A DNA stretch of 64,000 nucleotides from Bacteroidota bacterium (GTDB lineage: Bacteria > Bacteroidota > Bacteroidia > B-17B0 > Aurantibacillaceae): the NCBI GenBank assembly GCA_013298715.1, contig JAAFIQ010000001.1, positions 62,001 through 126,000 of the forward strand, given 5' to 3'. Within the stretch, counting starts at the first letter, position 1. The number at the start of each line of letters is the position of its first letter. Below, piece by piece: positions 34,954-44,452 of the stretch. The position numbers and the translations under genes are program-made. Below the pieces are notes generated by a model, which saw only the letters and a program-made list of their open reading frames with translations, was not told the origin of the DNA and did no database searches.

Positions 34954-36870
34954 ATGAATCTACTCTCGGTAAACCAACTTTCAAAATCTTACGGCACTAA
35001 AACACTTTTTAATAAAATTAATTTCGGTATAAATCATGGCGATAAAGTAGCTTTGGTTGCAAAAAATGGAAGTGGAAAAACTACTTTGTTTAAAATTTTA
35101 AAAGGGATAGAAATTGCGGATGAAGGCGAAGTTGTATTCAGAAAAAATATTTCAATTGCTTTTTTAGATCAAAATTTTTCTCTCAATCAAAACTTAAGCA
35201 TTCAACAATTAATTGATTCTGCCGACAATCCATTCACAAAATGCATTAATGCCTACGATAAAGCGGTACACTTATCTGAAACAAACCCAAACGAAAAACA
35301 TGCCGAAATGTTGGATGAGGCCTTGACTCAGATGAATGATTTGAATGCCTGGGAATACGAGAAAAATTTAAAAGAAATTCTCTCACGCTTAGAGTTAAAT
35401 GATCTATCACAAGTGATAAATACGTTGAGCGGTGGACAACAAAAGCGTGTGGCACTGGCCTTGGTTTTAATCAACAACCCTGATTTGGTAATTATGGATG
35501 AGCCAACCAATCACCTAGACATTGATATGATTGAGTGGTTAGAACATTATCTGCAAAATTCTAATTTAAGTTTGTTGTTGGTTACACATGATAGGTATTT
35601 TTTAGATGAAGTTTGTAATAGTATTATTGAATTAGAAAATGGTGAGTTGTTTGAATACAAAGGAAATTTTGAATACTACATTACTAAAAAGGCTGAGCGC
35701 GAACAAATAAAAAATTCTGAAATTGATAAAGCAAAAAATTTATACCGCAAAGAGTTGGATTGGATTCGCCGTATGCCTAAGGCCCGCACCACAAAATCAA
35801 AATCGCGGATTGATGCCTTTTATGATGTAGAAGAAAAAGCAAAACAAAAACGTGTAGATAAAAAAATTGAACTAAGTGTAAAAATGGAACGTTTAGGAAG
35901 CAAAATTGTAGAATTACATAAAGTAACAAAACATTTTGGCGAGAAAAAAATCTTAAATCCATTTACTTACACCTTTATTAATGGCGAAAAGATTGGTATT
36001 GTAGGGAAAAATGGTGTAGGGAAATCAACGTTGTTACGCCTTATACTAAACGAAATGCCTTTAGATGGTGGGAAAATTCAAATTGGAGATACTGTAGTTT
36101 TTGGTTATTACTCGCAGGCTGGCATTACTCTAAATAACGATAAACGCATCTTAGAAGTAGTAAAAGATATTGCCGAGTTTATTCCTTTAGCAAATGGCAC
36201 AAGCCTCTCGGCGTCGGCCTTGCTTACACGATTTAATTTTCCACCCGAAGTGCAATACAGTTTTGTAAGCAAATTAAGCGGTGGAGAAAAACGTCGCTTA
36301 TATTTATTAACGGTACTTGTAAAGAATCCAAACTTTTTAATTTTAGATGAGCCTACAAATGATTTAGATATTGTAACCTTACAAACGTTAGAAGAATTTT
36401 TAGATGAGTTTAAAGGTTGCGTTTTAATTGTGAGCCACGATAGGTATTTTATGGACAGATTAGTTGATCATGTTTTTGCTTTTGAAGGTGATGGCGAAAT
36501 TAAAGACTTTCCTGGAACCTATACCGAATACAGAATTTGGCAACAACAACAAGCTAAAGAAGCCTTGAACAAAGGAAAAATTATTGAAGAAAAAGTCACT
36601 GTTGCTGAAGAAAAAAAAGCTGAAGAAAAACCAATTGTTACTGCAACAAATTCCACACCCAAAAAATTAAGCTTTAAAATTCAGCACGAATTAGAGCAAT
36701 TAGAAAAAGATTTGCCCGAATTAGAAAATAAAAAGAAAAATTACGAAAATGAACTTGCATCAGGAATAACTGACTACGCCAAAATTCAAGAACTTAGCCT
36801 ACTTATACAACAAACTACCAATTTAATTGATGAAAAAACCATGAGGTGGTTGGAAATACAGGAGATGTAA
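34954..36870 (+). CDS. ABC-F family ATPase (Uup-like)
   Basis: 638 residues with two ABC domains and no membrane segments. Domain 1 has Walker A AKNGSGKTT near residue 34, signature LSGGQQKRVALAL and DEPTNHLD. Domain 2 has GKNGVGKST, LSGGEKRRLYLL and DEPTNDLD. The C-terminal coiled coil (FKIQHELEQLEKDLPELENK) resembles that of Uup. ABC-F proteins act on ribosomes or, for Uup, on ribosome or DNA branch structures. A -7 box (TATCTTTG, 34942-34949) lies 4 bp before the ATG, suggesting a near-leaderless mRNA. Confidence 0.93.
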   Translation: MNLLSVNQLSKSYGTKTLFNKINFGINHGDKVALVAKNGSGKTTLFKILKGIEIADEGEVVFRKNISIAFLDQNFSLNQNLSIQQLIDSADNPFTKCINAYDKAVHLSETNPNEKHAEMLDEALTQMNDLNAWEYEKNLKEILSRLELNDLSQVINTLSGGQQKRVALALVLINNPDLVIMDEPTNHLDIDMIEWLEHYLQNSNLSLLLVTHDRYFLDEVCNSIIELENGELFEYKGNFEYYITKKAEREQIKNSEIDKAKNLYRKELDWIRRMPKARTTKSKSRIDAFYDVEEKAKQKRVDKKIELSVKMERLGSKIVELHKVTKHFGEKKILNPFTYTFINGEKIGIVGKNGVGKSTLLRLILNEMPLDGGKIQIGDTVVFGYYSQAGITLNNDKRILEVVKDIAEFIPLANGTSLSASALLTRFNFPPEVQYSFVSKLSGGEKRRLYLLTVLVKNPNFLILDEPTNDLDIVTLQTLEEFLDEFKGCVLIVSHDRYFMDRLVDHVFAFEGDGEIKDFPGTYTEYRIWQQQQAKEALNKGKIIEEKVTVAEEKKAEEKPIVTATNSTPKKLSFKIQHELEQLEKDLPELENKKKNYENELASGITDYAKIQELSLLIQQTTNLIDEKTMRWLEIQEM

Positions 36871-36898
36871 ATTAATCGTTAAAACAAAACTTAACTTT

Positions 36899-37405
36899 AT
36901 GTACAAACAGATTGAGACGGAACGCTTGTTCATCAGACCCATCAATAAAGAAGATAAAGGCTTTATACTTAATTTATTAAACACAAAAGGTTGGCTACAA
37001 TTTATTGGCGACAGGAAGGTTACTGATGTAGAGACTGCCGAACTTTATATAAAAAAAATACTTGATAACAATAAATACTTTTATCATGTTTTTGAAATCA
37101 AGGAAACTAAACAACCAATTGGTATTATTACATTTCTATACCGCGACAACTATAAATTTCCAGATATTGGATTTGCAATATTAACAGAATTTGAAAAAAT
37201 GGGCTATACACTTGAAGCAAGTAAAAACTATCTTCATGAAATTAAAAACGATAAGCTTGTAAAAAAAATAATTGCAATAACCTTACCTGAAAACACAAAT
37301 TCAATTAAACTACTTGAAAAACTTGACTTAAAATTTGAAAGCAAAATTACCGACAATTCTCAAGTTTTAAATCTTTATTCTATTACTGTAGAAAACGAGA
37401 GATAA
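36899..37405 (+). CDS. GNAT-family N-acetyltransferase
   Basis: 168 residues. ETERLFIRPINKEDKGFIL at the N-terminus is typical of the RimJ/RimL-type GNATs, followed by PIGIITFLYRD, the LTEFEKMGYTLEASK acetyl-CoA-binding region and ITLPENTNSIKLLEKL. The acceptor is unknown; many relatives modify amino groups of ribosomal proteins or small molecules. It ends 1 bp before the convergent DinB-like gene stop. It follows the ABC-F gene by 28 bp and may be co-transcribed. Confidence 0.88.
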   Translation: MYKQIETERLFIRPINKEDKGFILNLLNTKGWLQFIGDRKVTDVETAELYIKKILDNNKYFYHVFEIKETKQPIGIITFLYRDNYKFPDIGFAILTEFEKMGYTLEASKNYLHEIKNDKLVKKIIAITLPENTNSIKLLEKLDLKFESKITDNSQVLNLYSITVENER

Positions 37406-37406
37406 A

Positions 37407-37862
37407 CTAAACCAATCCAACTTGTTTAAAATGGTGCTTAAAATGCTTGTTTTGTAAAATAACCCATTCATCCAACGTTAATAAATTCATACGCGGATGA
37501 ACATTTTTAGCAGCTGGATTTTCTGACTTATACTTATAAAAAATTTCTAATTCATTTTTTAAAGCTTGTTTTGCCTCGTCTATTGTTTTAAACACATAAG
37601 GATTTGGCTCATCTTTTAAAATTGGGTTTTTAATTCCTTGCGGCAAATCAGCATCAGAATAAATTAGATTAGCTTTTACCTTATCGGCCATGGCTAAATC
37701 GCCTTTAAACTCTATCTTTAATTTACCGCCAGCCAAATGCAACGACATCATTAAATGTTCTAAAATGTGTTGCGGTGTCATTACGCCAAATAGAGGCTTA
37801 GTTTCAGCATCAAATTTATCAATGTATGCAAACACCTGTTCTTTATCTAAAATATTTATCAT
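37407..37862 (-). CDS. DinB-superfamily (DUF1569-like) protein
   Basis: 151 residues, soluble. The N-terminal helix carries MTPQHILEHLMMSLHLA and the C-terminal helix LTLDEWVILQNKHFKHHFKQ, both His-rich. They are placed like the metal-binding histidines of DinB/DUF1569 four-helix proteins. The middle has NPYVFKTIDEAKQAL. Relatives include thiol-dependent (for example bacillithiol-linked) transferases; bshB1 lies in the same window, but a link is speculation. It ends 1 bp from the convergent GNAT stop. Confidence 0.65.
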   Translation of the reverse strand: MINILDKEQVFAYIDKFDAETKPLFGVMTPQHILEHLMMSLHLAGGKLKIEFKGDLAMADKVKANLIYSDADLPQGIKNPILKDEPNPYVFKTIDEAKQALKNELEIFYKYKSENPAAKNVHPRMNLLTLDEWVILQNKHFKHHFKQVGLV

Positions 37863-37871
37863 AAAAACTAC

Positions 37872-38453
37872 TTAAAAATTATTTTTCAAAATTAGCTTAT
37901 TTATAATATAATCTAATGCGCCTTTTGTTATAATTAATGCTATGGCTAAAAAATAATTTACATTTAAGCTCCCAATACAGCTGCTAAATGGAAGCAATAA
38001 AAGCAATAATCCAACCGAAATTAGTAAGCCTCTGTTTACAAAATAGGCACTGACAGTATTATATAGTATCACATTTTCTTTTCTGATTGCAATAAACAAA
38101 AAAAAACTTGTTAAATGGTTTATTAAAATTATAAATAAGGTAGACTTCGTAATTGTAACATTCATTTGCTTTCCGGCGCCATTAAAAAAATGCCCTGTAA
38201 TAATCATCAATAAAAAAAACACCAAATAATATTTAAATCCAAATAAAAATTGATGCAAAATGCGCTTTGTCAAAGTATCTCCAGCACAAATTATTCCTTT
38301 AAAAGCGCCAAAAAATCCAACAAGCAAAAAATCAAGAAGAAACAATAAATAAATATCGCCTATACTAAAGTTTAAAAAAAGCACGCCAATTATAGGAATA
38401 ATAATGCTGAGCATCATCTCTAAAATATGTTTATACTTTAGTACAAAATTCAT
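37872..38453 (-). CDS. Integral membrane protein, RDD-like
   Basis: 193 residues with about five hydrophobic helices (for example MMLSIIIPIIGVLFLNF, DIYLLFLLDFLLVGFFGAF, YYLVFFLLMIITGHFF). A loop motif, GDTLTKRILHQFLFGFKY, follows the second helix and recalls RDD-type membrane proteins without matching clearly. Located 9 bp upstream of the DinB-like gene on the same strand, so probably co-transcribed. Function unknown. Confidence 0.6.
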   Translation of the reverse strand: MNFVLKYKHILEMMLSIIIPIIGVLFLNFSIGDIYLLFLLDFLLVGFFGAFKGIICAGDTLTKRILHQFLFGFKYYLVFFLLMIITGHFFNGAGKQMNVTITKSTLFIILINHLTSFFLFIAIRKENVILYNTVSAYFVNRGLLISVGLLLLLLPFSSCIGSLNVNYFLAIALIITKGALDYIINKLILKNNF

Positions 38454-38502
38454 TTTTTAAAATTAGGCTTTTAATTAAATTTGCTCAACTAAAAATAAAT
38501 AT

Positions 38503-39690
38503 ATGTACGGACAATTAAAAAACCAACTGCAAAATACCTTAGCTGAAATTGAACAAAATGGCTTATTTAAAAAAGAACGCATTATTACCACACCAATGGA
38601 TGCCGTTGTTAAAGTTGGTGGAAAGGACGTAATTATTTTTTGTGCAAATAATTATTTAGGATTATCCTCACATCCTAAAGTAATTGAAGGTGCAAAAAAA
38701 GCCTTAGACACACACGGTTTTGGAATGAGCAGCGTACGCTTTATTTGCGGTACGCAAGATATTCACAAAGAGTTAGAGCAAAAGATTGCCAATTTTTTAG
38801 GCACAGAAGATACCATTTTATATGCAGCAGCTTTTGATGCAAACGGTGGTGTTTTTGAACCTTTATTTGATGAACAAGATGCAATCATTAGCGATGAATT
38901 AAACCATGCAAGTATTATAGATGGGGTGCGTTTATGCAAAGCGCAACGTTACCGCTACAAAAACTGCGATATGGCTGATTTAGAAGAGCAATTAAAAAAA
39001 GCGCAAGCACAACGCAATAGAATTATTGTTACCGATGGTGTGTTTAGCATGGATGGCTTTGTGGCGCCTTTGGATAAAATTTGTGACCTGGCAGATAAAT
39101 ACAACGCTCTTGTAATGGTGGATGAATGCCATGCTAGTGGTTTTATTGGTAAAACTGGTAGAGGCACCATTGAATTGAACAATGTAATTGGAAGAGTAGA
39201 TATTATTACTGGCACTTTAGGTAAAGCCTTGGGTGGCGCTATGGGCGGCTTTACCTCTGGCAGAAAAGAAATTATAGAACTACTTCGTCAACGTTCTCGT
39301 CCGTATTTATTTAGTAATAGCTTAGCGCCAAGCATTGTGGGTGCTAGCAATGCCGTGTTTGATATTTTAAGTTCAACAACTGAGTTACGCGATAAATTAG
39401 AATGGAATGTAAACTATTTTAAAAACGGTATTAAAGCTGTGGGGCTCGAAATTAAAGATGGTGCAAGCGCTATTGTACCTGTAATGCTTTATGATGCTAA
39501 GCTGGCACAAGCCTTTGCCGAAAAATTATTGCATGAAGGCATATACGTAATTGGTTTCTTTTACCCTGTTGTACCAAAAGATAAAGCACGTATACGTGTT
39601 CAATTAAGTGCTGCGCACACCCAAGAACATTTAGACAAAGCCTTTGCCGCCTTTGCTAAAATTGGAAAAGAGTTGGGGGTGATTAAATAG
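38503..39690 (+). CDS. kbl: Glycine C-acetyltransferase (2-amino-3-ketobutyrate CoA ligase)
   Basis: 395 residues. A PLP enzyme of threonine catabolism: aminoketobutyrate plus CoA gives glycine and acetyl-CoA. The sequence follows E. coli Kbl closely: [69 protein letters not shown] and the PLP-lysine motif [15 protein letters not shown] with Lys241. Serine palmitoyltransferase, a paralogue used for sphingolipids in Bacteroidota, was considered but the Kbl-type motifs fit better. A -7 box TAAATTTG lies at 38476-38483. Confidence 0.93.
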   Translation: MYGQLKNQLQNTLAEIEQNGLFKKERIITTPMDAVVKVGGKDVIIFCANNYLGLSSHPKVIEGAKKALDTHGFGMSSVRFICGTQDIHKELEQKIANFLGTEDTILYAAAFDANGGVFEPLFDEQDAIISDELNHASIIDGVRLCKAQRYRYKNCDMADLEEQLKKAQAQRNRIIVTDGVFSMDGFVAPLDKICDLADKYNALVMVDECHASGFIGKTGRGTIELNNVIGRVDIITGTLGKALGGAMGGFTSGRKEIIELLRQRSRPYLFSNSLAPSIVGASNAVFDILSSTTELRDKLEWNVNYFKNGIKAVGLEIKDGASAIVPVMLYDAKLAQAFAEKLLHEGIYVIGFFYPVVPKDKARIRVQLSAAHTQEHLDKAFAAFAKIGKELGVIK

Positions 39691-39708
39691 CTATCTAAGC
39701 AAATAAAC

Positions 39709-40290
39709 ATGGGACTCGACAGCGTTGAACTATTAATTGAATGGGAAAACTATTTCAAAATAGAAATTCCAGACATTGTTGCTGAAAAAATTAATACAGT
39801 TCAAAGTGCAGTTGATTCAATCTCTGAAATACTAACTATTTCCAGAGAAAATCATGTTTTAAAGGAACAGATTTTTTCACAACTTCAAGAAGCGGTTTCA
39901 AAATTCAATTCTAAAAATGTTTCTTTGGAGCCTACTGACTTAGTGTGCAAAACATTTCCTGAGAACGAAAAAATAGCTTGGGAATTTATATCCAAAGAAC
40001 TCAAGTTAAATGTTCCTTTTCCTCCCCATAAGCCAGAAAAATCAACTAAAATAAAAATATTTAAAATCCTTAGTTGGGTTCCGAACTTTAATTACAATGA
40101 GTTAACCTTTTCTCAATTAACAGATGTTATTTGTGGTACAAATTATGAAAAGCTTATTAATCCAAACGCAATCTCTACTAAATATGAAATTTATTGTGCG
40201 TTAATGGGAATAACAGTTGAGAAAATCGGCATTGATGTTTATGAATTCAGTCATGACAAAACATTTACAGGTGACTTTGGAATTGACTAA
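39709..40290 (+). CDS. Acyl-carrier-like protein with its two halves in reversed order
   Basis: 193 residues. It begins MGLDSVELLIEWENYFKIEI, which is the second half of an acyl carrier protein starting at the phosphopantetheine serine (Ser5) and running through helices 2-4. It ends with EKIGIDVYEFSHDKTFTGDF then GID and stop. This aligns without gaps to the first half of AcpP in this window (KLGVDEKEV...SFTNDLGAD), stopping one residue before the serine. About 110 residues separate the halves (TDLVCKTFPENEKIAWEF, KLNVPFPPHKPEK). The role is unknown; a permuted carrier domain or two domains sharing partners is inference. Follows kbl by 18 bp. Confidence 0.7.
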   Translation: MGLDSVELLIEWENYFKIEIPDIVAEKINTVQSAVDSISEILTISRENHVLKEQIFSQLQEAVSKFNSKNVSLEPTDLVCKTFPENEKIAWEFISKELKLNVPFPPHKPEKSTKIKIFKILSWVPNFNYNELTFSQLTDVICGTNYEKLINPNAISTKYEIYCALMGITVEKIGIDVYEFSHDKTFTGDFGID

Positions 40291-40334
40291 ATTAATAGGG
40301 GAATTTTGTCAAAAATATAAAGTTAAAGTTATTC

Positions 40335-40952
40335 TCAATTAAAACTATACCCCACCCCTACACCAACAACATCCTGAAGGTTTCTGGCGTTTTTAAAAAT
40401 ATTTCCATTAGAAATGTGAACAGCATTAAGGGAAACGTTAAACTGTTTTGTAATGTTATAACTTAAACCAAATTGATGGTGAAAACAAAAGCCCATGGCG
40501 TTAAAACCATCGTTGGTGTTACGTTTCACCACTTCGCACCAAACAACACCAAATTGGTAATTTAAGTACAAATGTTTTCCCAATAAAAAAGAAGGCTGTA
40601 AACCCATTCCCAATGCGTGATTGCCATTATTGGTATGATGAAAAATAAATGCTGTATTAATTTTAATCACTTTTTCTTTATTAGGAAGATATTTATAGCC
40701 AAAGTCGTATTGAAACGGAAGAAACAAATTATAAGTAAAATTTATTGGCTGTAAATTATTTCCAGGTTCACGGTTACGATAAAATCCACCAATAACTTGC
40801 GCTCTAAATTTTTTTACACGTAGTGTAAACGTTCCTCTGTCTTTCTCAAAGCTGTTGTTTGCTAATGAATCGCTTTTCAATTGTGCCTTTAAGCTCTTTG
40901 TACTTATTCCAAACAAAAATATTATAGCCACGAGAACTGACTTCATACTCAT
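40335..40952 (-). CDS. Acyloxyacyl hydrolase / lipid A deacylase (PagL-like)
   Basis: 205 residues. Signal peptide SVLVAIIFLFGISTKSLKA, then an outer-membrane beta-barrel pattern of alternating strands ending in GVGVGYSFN. The PagL-like catalytic segment is VHISNGNIFKNARNLQD, with His179 and Ser181. Relatives remove a 3-O acyl chain from lipid A in the outer membrane. The LPS genes lptB and lpxD lie next to it. Sequence identity to PagL is low, so the substrate is inferred. Confidence 0.75.
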   Translation of the reverse strand: MSMKSVLVAIIFLFGISTKSLKAQLKSDSLANNSFEKDRGTFTLRVKKFRAQVIGGFYRNREPGNNLQPINFTYNLFLPFQYDFGYKYLPNKEKVIKINTAFIFHHTNNGNHALGMGLQPSFLLGKHLYLNYQFGVVWCEVVKRNTNDGFNAMGFCFHHQFGLSYNITKQFNVSLNAVHISNGNIFKNARNLQDVVGVGVGYSFN

Positions 40953-41049
40953 AAAACAATTTTATTTTAATATAGTTTAACCATGCAAATAATGCTAAAA
41001 TAAGTGGCATTCTCCTAAATCAACCATTTCTTTTTATAAATTTACAACT

Positions 41050-41775
41050 GTGATTTTAAGAGGAGAAAATTTAGTAAAAAAATACAAGGCGCGCACTGTT
41101 GCTAAAGATGTAACGATTCAAGTGCAACAAGGCGAAATTGTTGGTTTACTTGGCCCAAATGGTGCTGGTAAAACTACCTCTTTTTACATGATAGTTGGCA
41201 TGGTGAAACCAAACAGTGGTAAAATTTTTTTAGATGATTTAGAAATTACCAAAGAGCCTATGTACCGTCGTGCTCAATTAGGTGTTGGTTATTTGCCACA
41301 AGAGGCATCAGTTTTTAGAAAATTGAGCATTGAAGATAATATTAAGGCCGTGCTCGAAATGACAAAACTTACTAAAAAAGAACAAGCAACTAAATTAGAA
41401 ACCTTGTTAGATGAATTCGCTTTGCATCATGTGCGCAAAAATTTAGGTGATCAACTGAGCGGTGGCGAGCGTCGCAGAACCGAGATTGCACGCGCCTTAG
41501 CAACCGACCCTAAATTTATTCTATTGGATGAGCCCTTTGCTGGGGTTGACCCAATTGCTGTGGAAGATATACAAAACGTGGTGAGAAAATTAAAAGAAAA
41601 AAACATTGGAATTTTAATAACTGACCATAACGTACAAGAGACTTTAAGTATAACAGATAAAGCATATTTACTATATTCTGGAAGTGTTATTAAAAGTGGT
41701 ACTGCCGAAGAATTAGCAAATGATGAACAAGTACGTAAGGTTTATTTAGGGCAGAATTTTGAATTAAGAAAATAA
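41050..41775 (+). CDS. lptB: LPS export ABC transporter ATP-binding protein LptB
   Basis: 241 residues, starting at GTG (41050). It is the cytoplasmic ATPase of the LptB2FG complex that moves lipopolysaccharide out of the inner membrane. Walker A is GPNGAGKTT near residue 38. [13 protein letters not shown] is the LptB Q-loop region. The signature is [15 protein letters not shown], and Walker B is [15 protein letters not shown]. The length and absence of membrane helices fit. A hairpin follows the stop at 41785-41803. Confidence 0.95.
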   Translation: MILRGENLVKKYKARTVAKDVTIQVQQGEIVGLLGPNGAGKTTSFYMIVGMVKPNSGKIFLDDLEITKEPMYRRAQLGVGYLPQEASVFRKLSIEDNIKAVLEMTKLTKKEQATKLETLLDEFALHHVRKNLGDQLSGGERRRTEIARALATDPKFILLDEPFAGVDPIAVEDIQNVVRKLKEKNIGILITDHNVQETLSITDKAYLLYSGSVIKSGTAEELANDEQVRKVYLGQNFELRK

Positions 41776-41784
41776 TTTGTCAGA

Positions 41785-41808
41785 AGTGAAAAAATGCTTC
41801 ACTATTTT
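41785..41808 (+). terminator. Probable terminator after lptB
   Basis: AGTGAA (41785-41790) pairs with TTCACT (41798-41803), loop AAAATGC, followed by a short ATTTT tract. The short stem makes this moderate. Confidence 0.45.
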
Positions 41809-41833
41809 CATAGCACAAAAATTTTAAATACAT

Positions 41834-42038
41834 TTAGAGGCTATTTAAAATTTATAGTTTAGATTTGTTATAGTGTTTTTTTGAGTACGGCAAATGCTTG
41901 GTAAGCATTTGAGCGAGCAAGTGCGATTGAAGGCAAATTTTGCTGGCGAAGCAGGTTGCCTTCGGCGAAAAATTTAACGAAATTGCAGCCAAAAAAACGC
42001 ATAACAATGTAAATAGATAAAATTTAAACAGCCTCTTA
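41834..42038. repeat. 205-bp symmetric palindromic element between lptB and lpxD (MITE-like)
   Basis: Ends TTAGAGGCTATTTAAA and TTTAAACAGCCTCTTA are inverted copies. A second pair, TTGTTATAGTGTTTTTTT (41865-41882) and AAAAAAACGCATAACAA (41991-42007), is at matching distance from the ends. Inside are a perfect 9-bp hairpin (41891-41899 with 41903-41911) and GAAGGCAA (41929-41936) with TTGCCTTC (41956-41963). It ends 13 bp before the lpxD ATG, so its RNA would form the lpxD leader. The centre is GC-richer than its surroundings. Confidence 0.7.
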
Positions 42039-42051
42039 GCTATAATCTTTT

Positions 42052-43077
42052 ATGGAATTTTCGGCACAACAAATAGCAGAATTACTAGGCGGCACTTTGG
42101 AAGGCAATGCTGATGAAAAAGTAAACAATGTTTCAAAAATTGAAGAGGGAAAACCAAAAACATTATCGTTTTTAGCAAACCCAAAATACAATCATTTTTT
42201 GTACGAAACCGAGGCCAGTATTGTAATCATTAATAACGATTTTAACTTAGAAAAAAAAGTTAAACCCACGCTTATAAGAGTTAATAATGCCTATGAAGCC
42301 TTTGCGAAATTATTGCAACTATATGCGGAAATTAAAGGAACTAAAAAAGGTATCGAGCAACCAAGTCACATAAGCCAAAGCTCCACCATTGGTAACGATT
42401 GCTACGTTGGCGCTTTTGCCTACATTGGCGAAAATGTAAAAATTGGAAACAATGTAAAAATATATCCGCACGTTTATATTGGTGATAATTGCGCTATTTC
42501 AGATAACACAACACTGTTTTCAGGGGTGAAAATTTACCACGATTGTGTTATAGGAAAAGATTGTACCATTCATGCTAATACCGTAATTGGCTCTGATGGT
42601 TTTGGTTTTGCACCAAATACAAGCGGCGAAACATTTGCCAAAGTACCTCAAATAGGAAACGTAGTTATTGAGGATAATGTAGAAATAGGCTCAAACGCCA
42701 GTATTGATAGAGCAACCATGGGCAGTACTATTTTACGAAAAGGGGTTAAGTTAGATAACCTTGTGCAAATTGCACATAATGCCGAAATTGGAGAAAACAC
42801 CGTAATTGCAGGATTATCAGGTGTTGCAGGGAGCACCAAAGTAGGTAAAAATTGCATGATTGCTGCTCAAGTTGGTGTAGCAGGGCATCTAAAAATTGCG
42901 GATGGTGTAAAAATTGCGGGTCAAAGTGGCATTGGTGCAAACATTGATAAAGAGGGGGAAATTGTACAAGGCTCACCAGCCTTTAATGTTGGAGAATATA
43001 GAAGGAGTTACGTACTATTTAGAAGTTTACCGAAACTGAACGATAGAATTAATGAGCTTAGTAAAAAGCTAAAATAA
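42052..43077 (+). CDS. lpxD: UDP-3-O-acylglucosamine N-acyltransferase
   Basis: 341 residues. It adds the N-linked acyl chain from acyl-ACP in lipid A synthesis. An N-terminal uridine-binding domain ([20 protein letters not shown]) is followed by a left-handed beta-helix of hexapeptide repeats ([20 protein letters not shown]). Catalytic-type His lies in [19 protein letters not shown]. The C-terminal helical tail ([17 protein letters not shown]) is present. Its leader contains the 205-bp palindromic element. Confidence 0.95.
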   Translation: MEFSAQQIAELLGGTLEGNADEKVNNVSKIEEGKPKTLSFLANPKYNHFLYETEASIVIINNDFNLEKKVKPTLIRVNNAYEAFAKLLQLYAEIKGTKKGIEQPSHISQSSTIGNDCYVGAFAYIGENVKIGNNVKIYPHVYIGDNCAISDNTTLFSGVKIYHDCVIGKDCTIHANTVIGSDGFGFAPNTSGETFAKVPQIGNVVIEDNVEIGSNASIDRATMGSTILRKGVKLDNLVQIAHNAEIGENTVIAGLSGVAGSTKVGKNCMIAAQVGVAGHLKIADGVKIAGQSGIGANIDKEGEIVQGSPAFNVGEYRRSYVLFRSLPKLNDRINELSKKLK

Positions 43078-43105
43078 ATTATCTACAACTTAAATCTTTA
43101 ATTAT

Positions 43106-43822
43106 ATGAAACTTGATATTTTAGCCATAGGCATTCACCCTGATGATGTTGAACTATCTTGTTCAGGAACAATTTTAAAACACATTGCACTTGGTAAAAA
43201 AGTAAGCATTTTAGATTTAAGCTTAGGAGAACTTGGTACACGCGGCAGTGCCGAAATTAGAACCAAAGAGGCAATGGAAGCCGCTAAAATATTGGGAATA
43301 GAAATTAGAACCCAGTTAAATTTTAAAGATGGCTTTTTTGAAAATAACCAAGACCATCAATTAAAGGTAATTGAACAAATACGTTTTCACCAACCGGAGA
43401 TTATTTTATGCAATGCTGTTAGCGATAGGCACCCTGATCATGGCCGCGCTGCTAAACTTGTTGCTGATGCGTGTTTTTATAGCGGTTTAATTAAAATTAA
43501 TACTACACATAATGGTATAGATCAGAGCTCTTGGCGACCTAAAGCTGTTTACCATTACATACAAGACAATTTTATTCATCCGAATTTTGTAGTTGATGTT
43601 ACGGAACACATTGAAAAAAAGCGTGCAAGTATAATGGCTTATTCTTCACAATTTTATAATCCTAACTCCAACGAACCACAAACACCAATTTCGAGCAAAG
43701 AATTTTTAGAAGCTTTATTTAGCAAAATGAGTATTTGGGGAAGATCTATTGGCGTGCCTTACGCAGAAGGCTTTACAAGCAACAGATATATAGGTGTTAA
43801 AGATTTGTTTGATTTAGAATAA
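43106..43822 (+). CDS. bshB1: Bacillithiol biosynthesis deacetylase BshB1
   Basis: 238 residues. It removes the acetyl group from GlcNAc-malate in bacillithiol synthesis. The LmbE-type zinc motif IHPDDVELSCSG lies at residues 10-21 (His11 and Asp14 as ligands), with the later motif SDRHPDHGRAA carrying the third ligand. LSLGELGTRGSAEIR is characteristic of BshB1. It follows lpxD by 28 bp on the same strand. The other bacillithiol genes are not in the window. Confidence 0.92.
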   Translation: MKLDILAIGIHPDDVELSCSGTILKHIALGKKVSILDLSLGELGTRGSAEIRTKEAMEAAKILGIEIRTQLNFKDGFFENNQDHQLKVIEQIRFHQPEIILCNAVSDRHPDHGRAAKLVADACFYSGLIKINTTHNGIDQSSWRPKAVYHYIQDNFIHPNFVVDVTEHIEKKRASIMAYSSQFYNPNSNEPQTPISSKEFLEALFSKMSIWGRSIGVPYAEGFTSNRYIGVKDLFDLE

Positions 43823-43857
43823 TACGATAAATTTTGTTTTCGAAATAAAAGCACGCT

Positions 43858-44451
43858 TTAATAGTTATAATACTTACTCACCATCAAGTAAACAACTACA
43901 CCACTTACGGTAACATACAACCAAATTGGGTAACTAAAACGCGTTAATTTTTTGTGTTTCTCGCGTTGATCAGTTAATCCGTAATAAAACGATAACAAAA
44001 TCATAGGTAAAACAATTACAGCTAAAGGAATGTGTGTTAATAGTACAATTAAGTAAATTGGTTTAATTCCAGCTACCGCAGCACTCTCAGTAGCATCCAT
44101 AACCCCATCATGGTTTACATCGCCATACTTTGTATCTGGAATAAAATAATGTGCGGTAACATAACTCAATAAAAATAACGAACTTAAAACAAATGCGGTA
44201 ATGTTTAATTTTTTATGGAGTTGGATGTTTTTATTCTTTATTGCAATTAACGAAAAAATTAGCAAAACGCTACAAGTACCGTTGAATATGGCATTCAACA
44301 TAGGTAGCTTATAAATAAAATTAGGAAAAGTTGTAGGATGAGGAATCCACTTTTGGTTTAGAGCAACAACCACTAATGAGATTGCAACAGTGGTTCCATA
44401 AATTATTTGTTTTACCTTTTTGTCGTTGGCAGTTTGTAAAAAAGTATTCAT
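43858..44451 (-). CDS. DUF420 membrane protein with an inserted EF-hand loop
   Basis: 197 residues and about five membrane helices, matching the DUF420 family (HPTTFPNFIYKLPMLNAIFN, FPNF and histidine-rich helix ends). Between helices three and four an external loop carries DVNHDGVMDATE (111-122), an exact 12-residue EF-hand pattern with Asp1, Asn3, Asp5, Gly6, Asp9 and Glu12. DUF420 proteins often sit with cytochrome oxidase assembly genes, but none is adjacent here. Calcium binding on the outer face is inference. Confidence 0.8.
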   Translation of the reverse strand: MNTFLQTANDKKVKQIIYGTTVAISLVVVALNQKWIPHPTTFPNFIYKLPMLNAIFNGTCSVLLIFSLIAIKNKNIQLHKKLNITAFVLSSLFLLSYVTAHYFIPDTKYGDVNHDGVMDATESAAVAGIKPIYLIVLLTHIPLAVIVLPMILLSFYYGLTDQREKHKKLTRFSYPIWLYVTVSGVVVYLMVSKYYNY

Positions 44452-44452
44452 G

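Noticed and set aside
38503-39690. Serine palmitoyltransferase (sphingolipid synthesis)
   Set aside because: Motifs follow threonine-pathway Kbl over the whole length, including [16 protein letters not shown].
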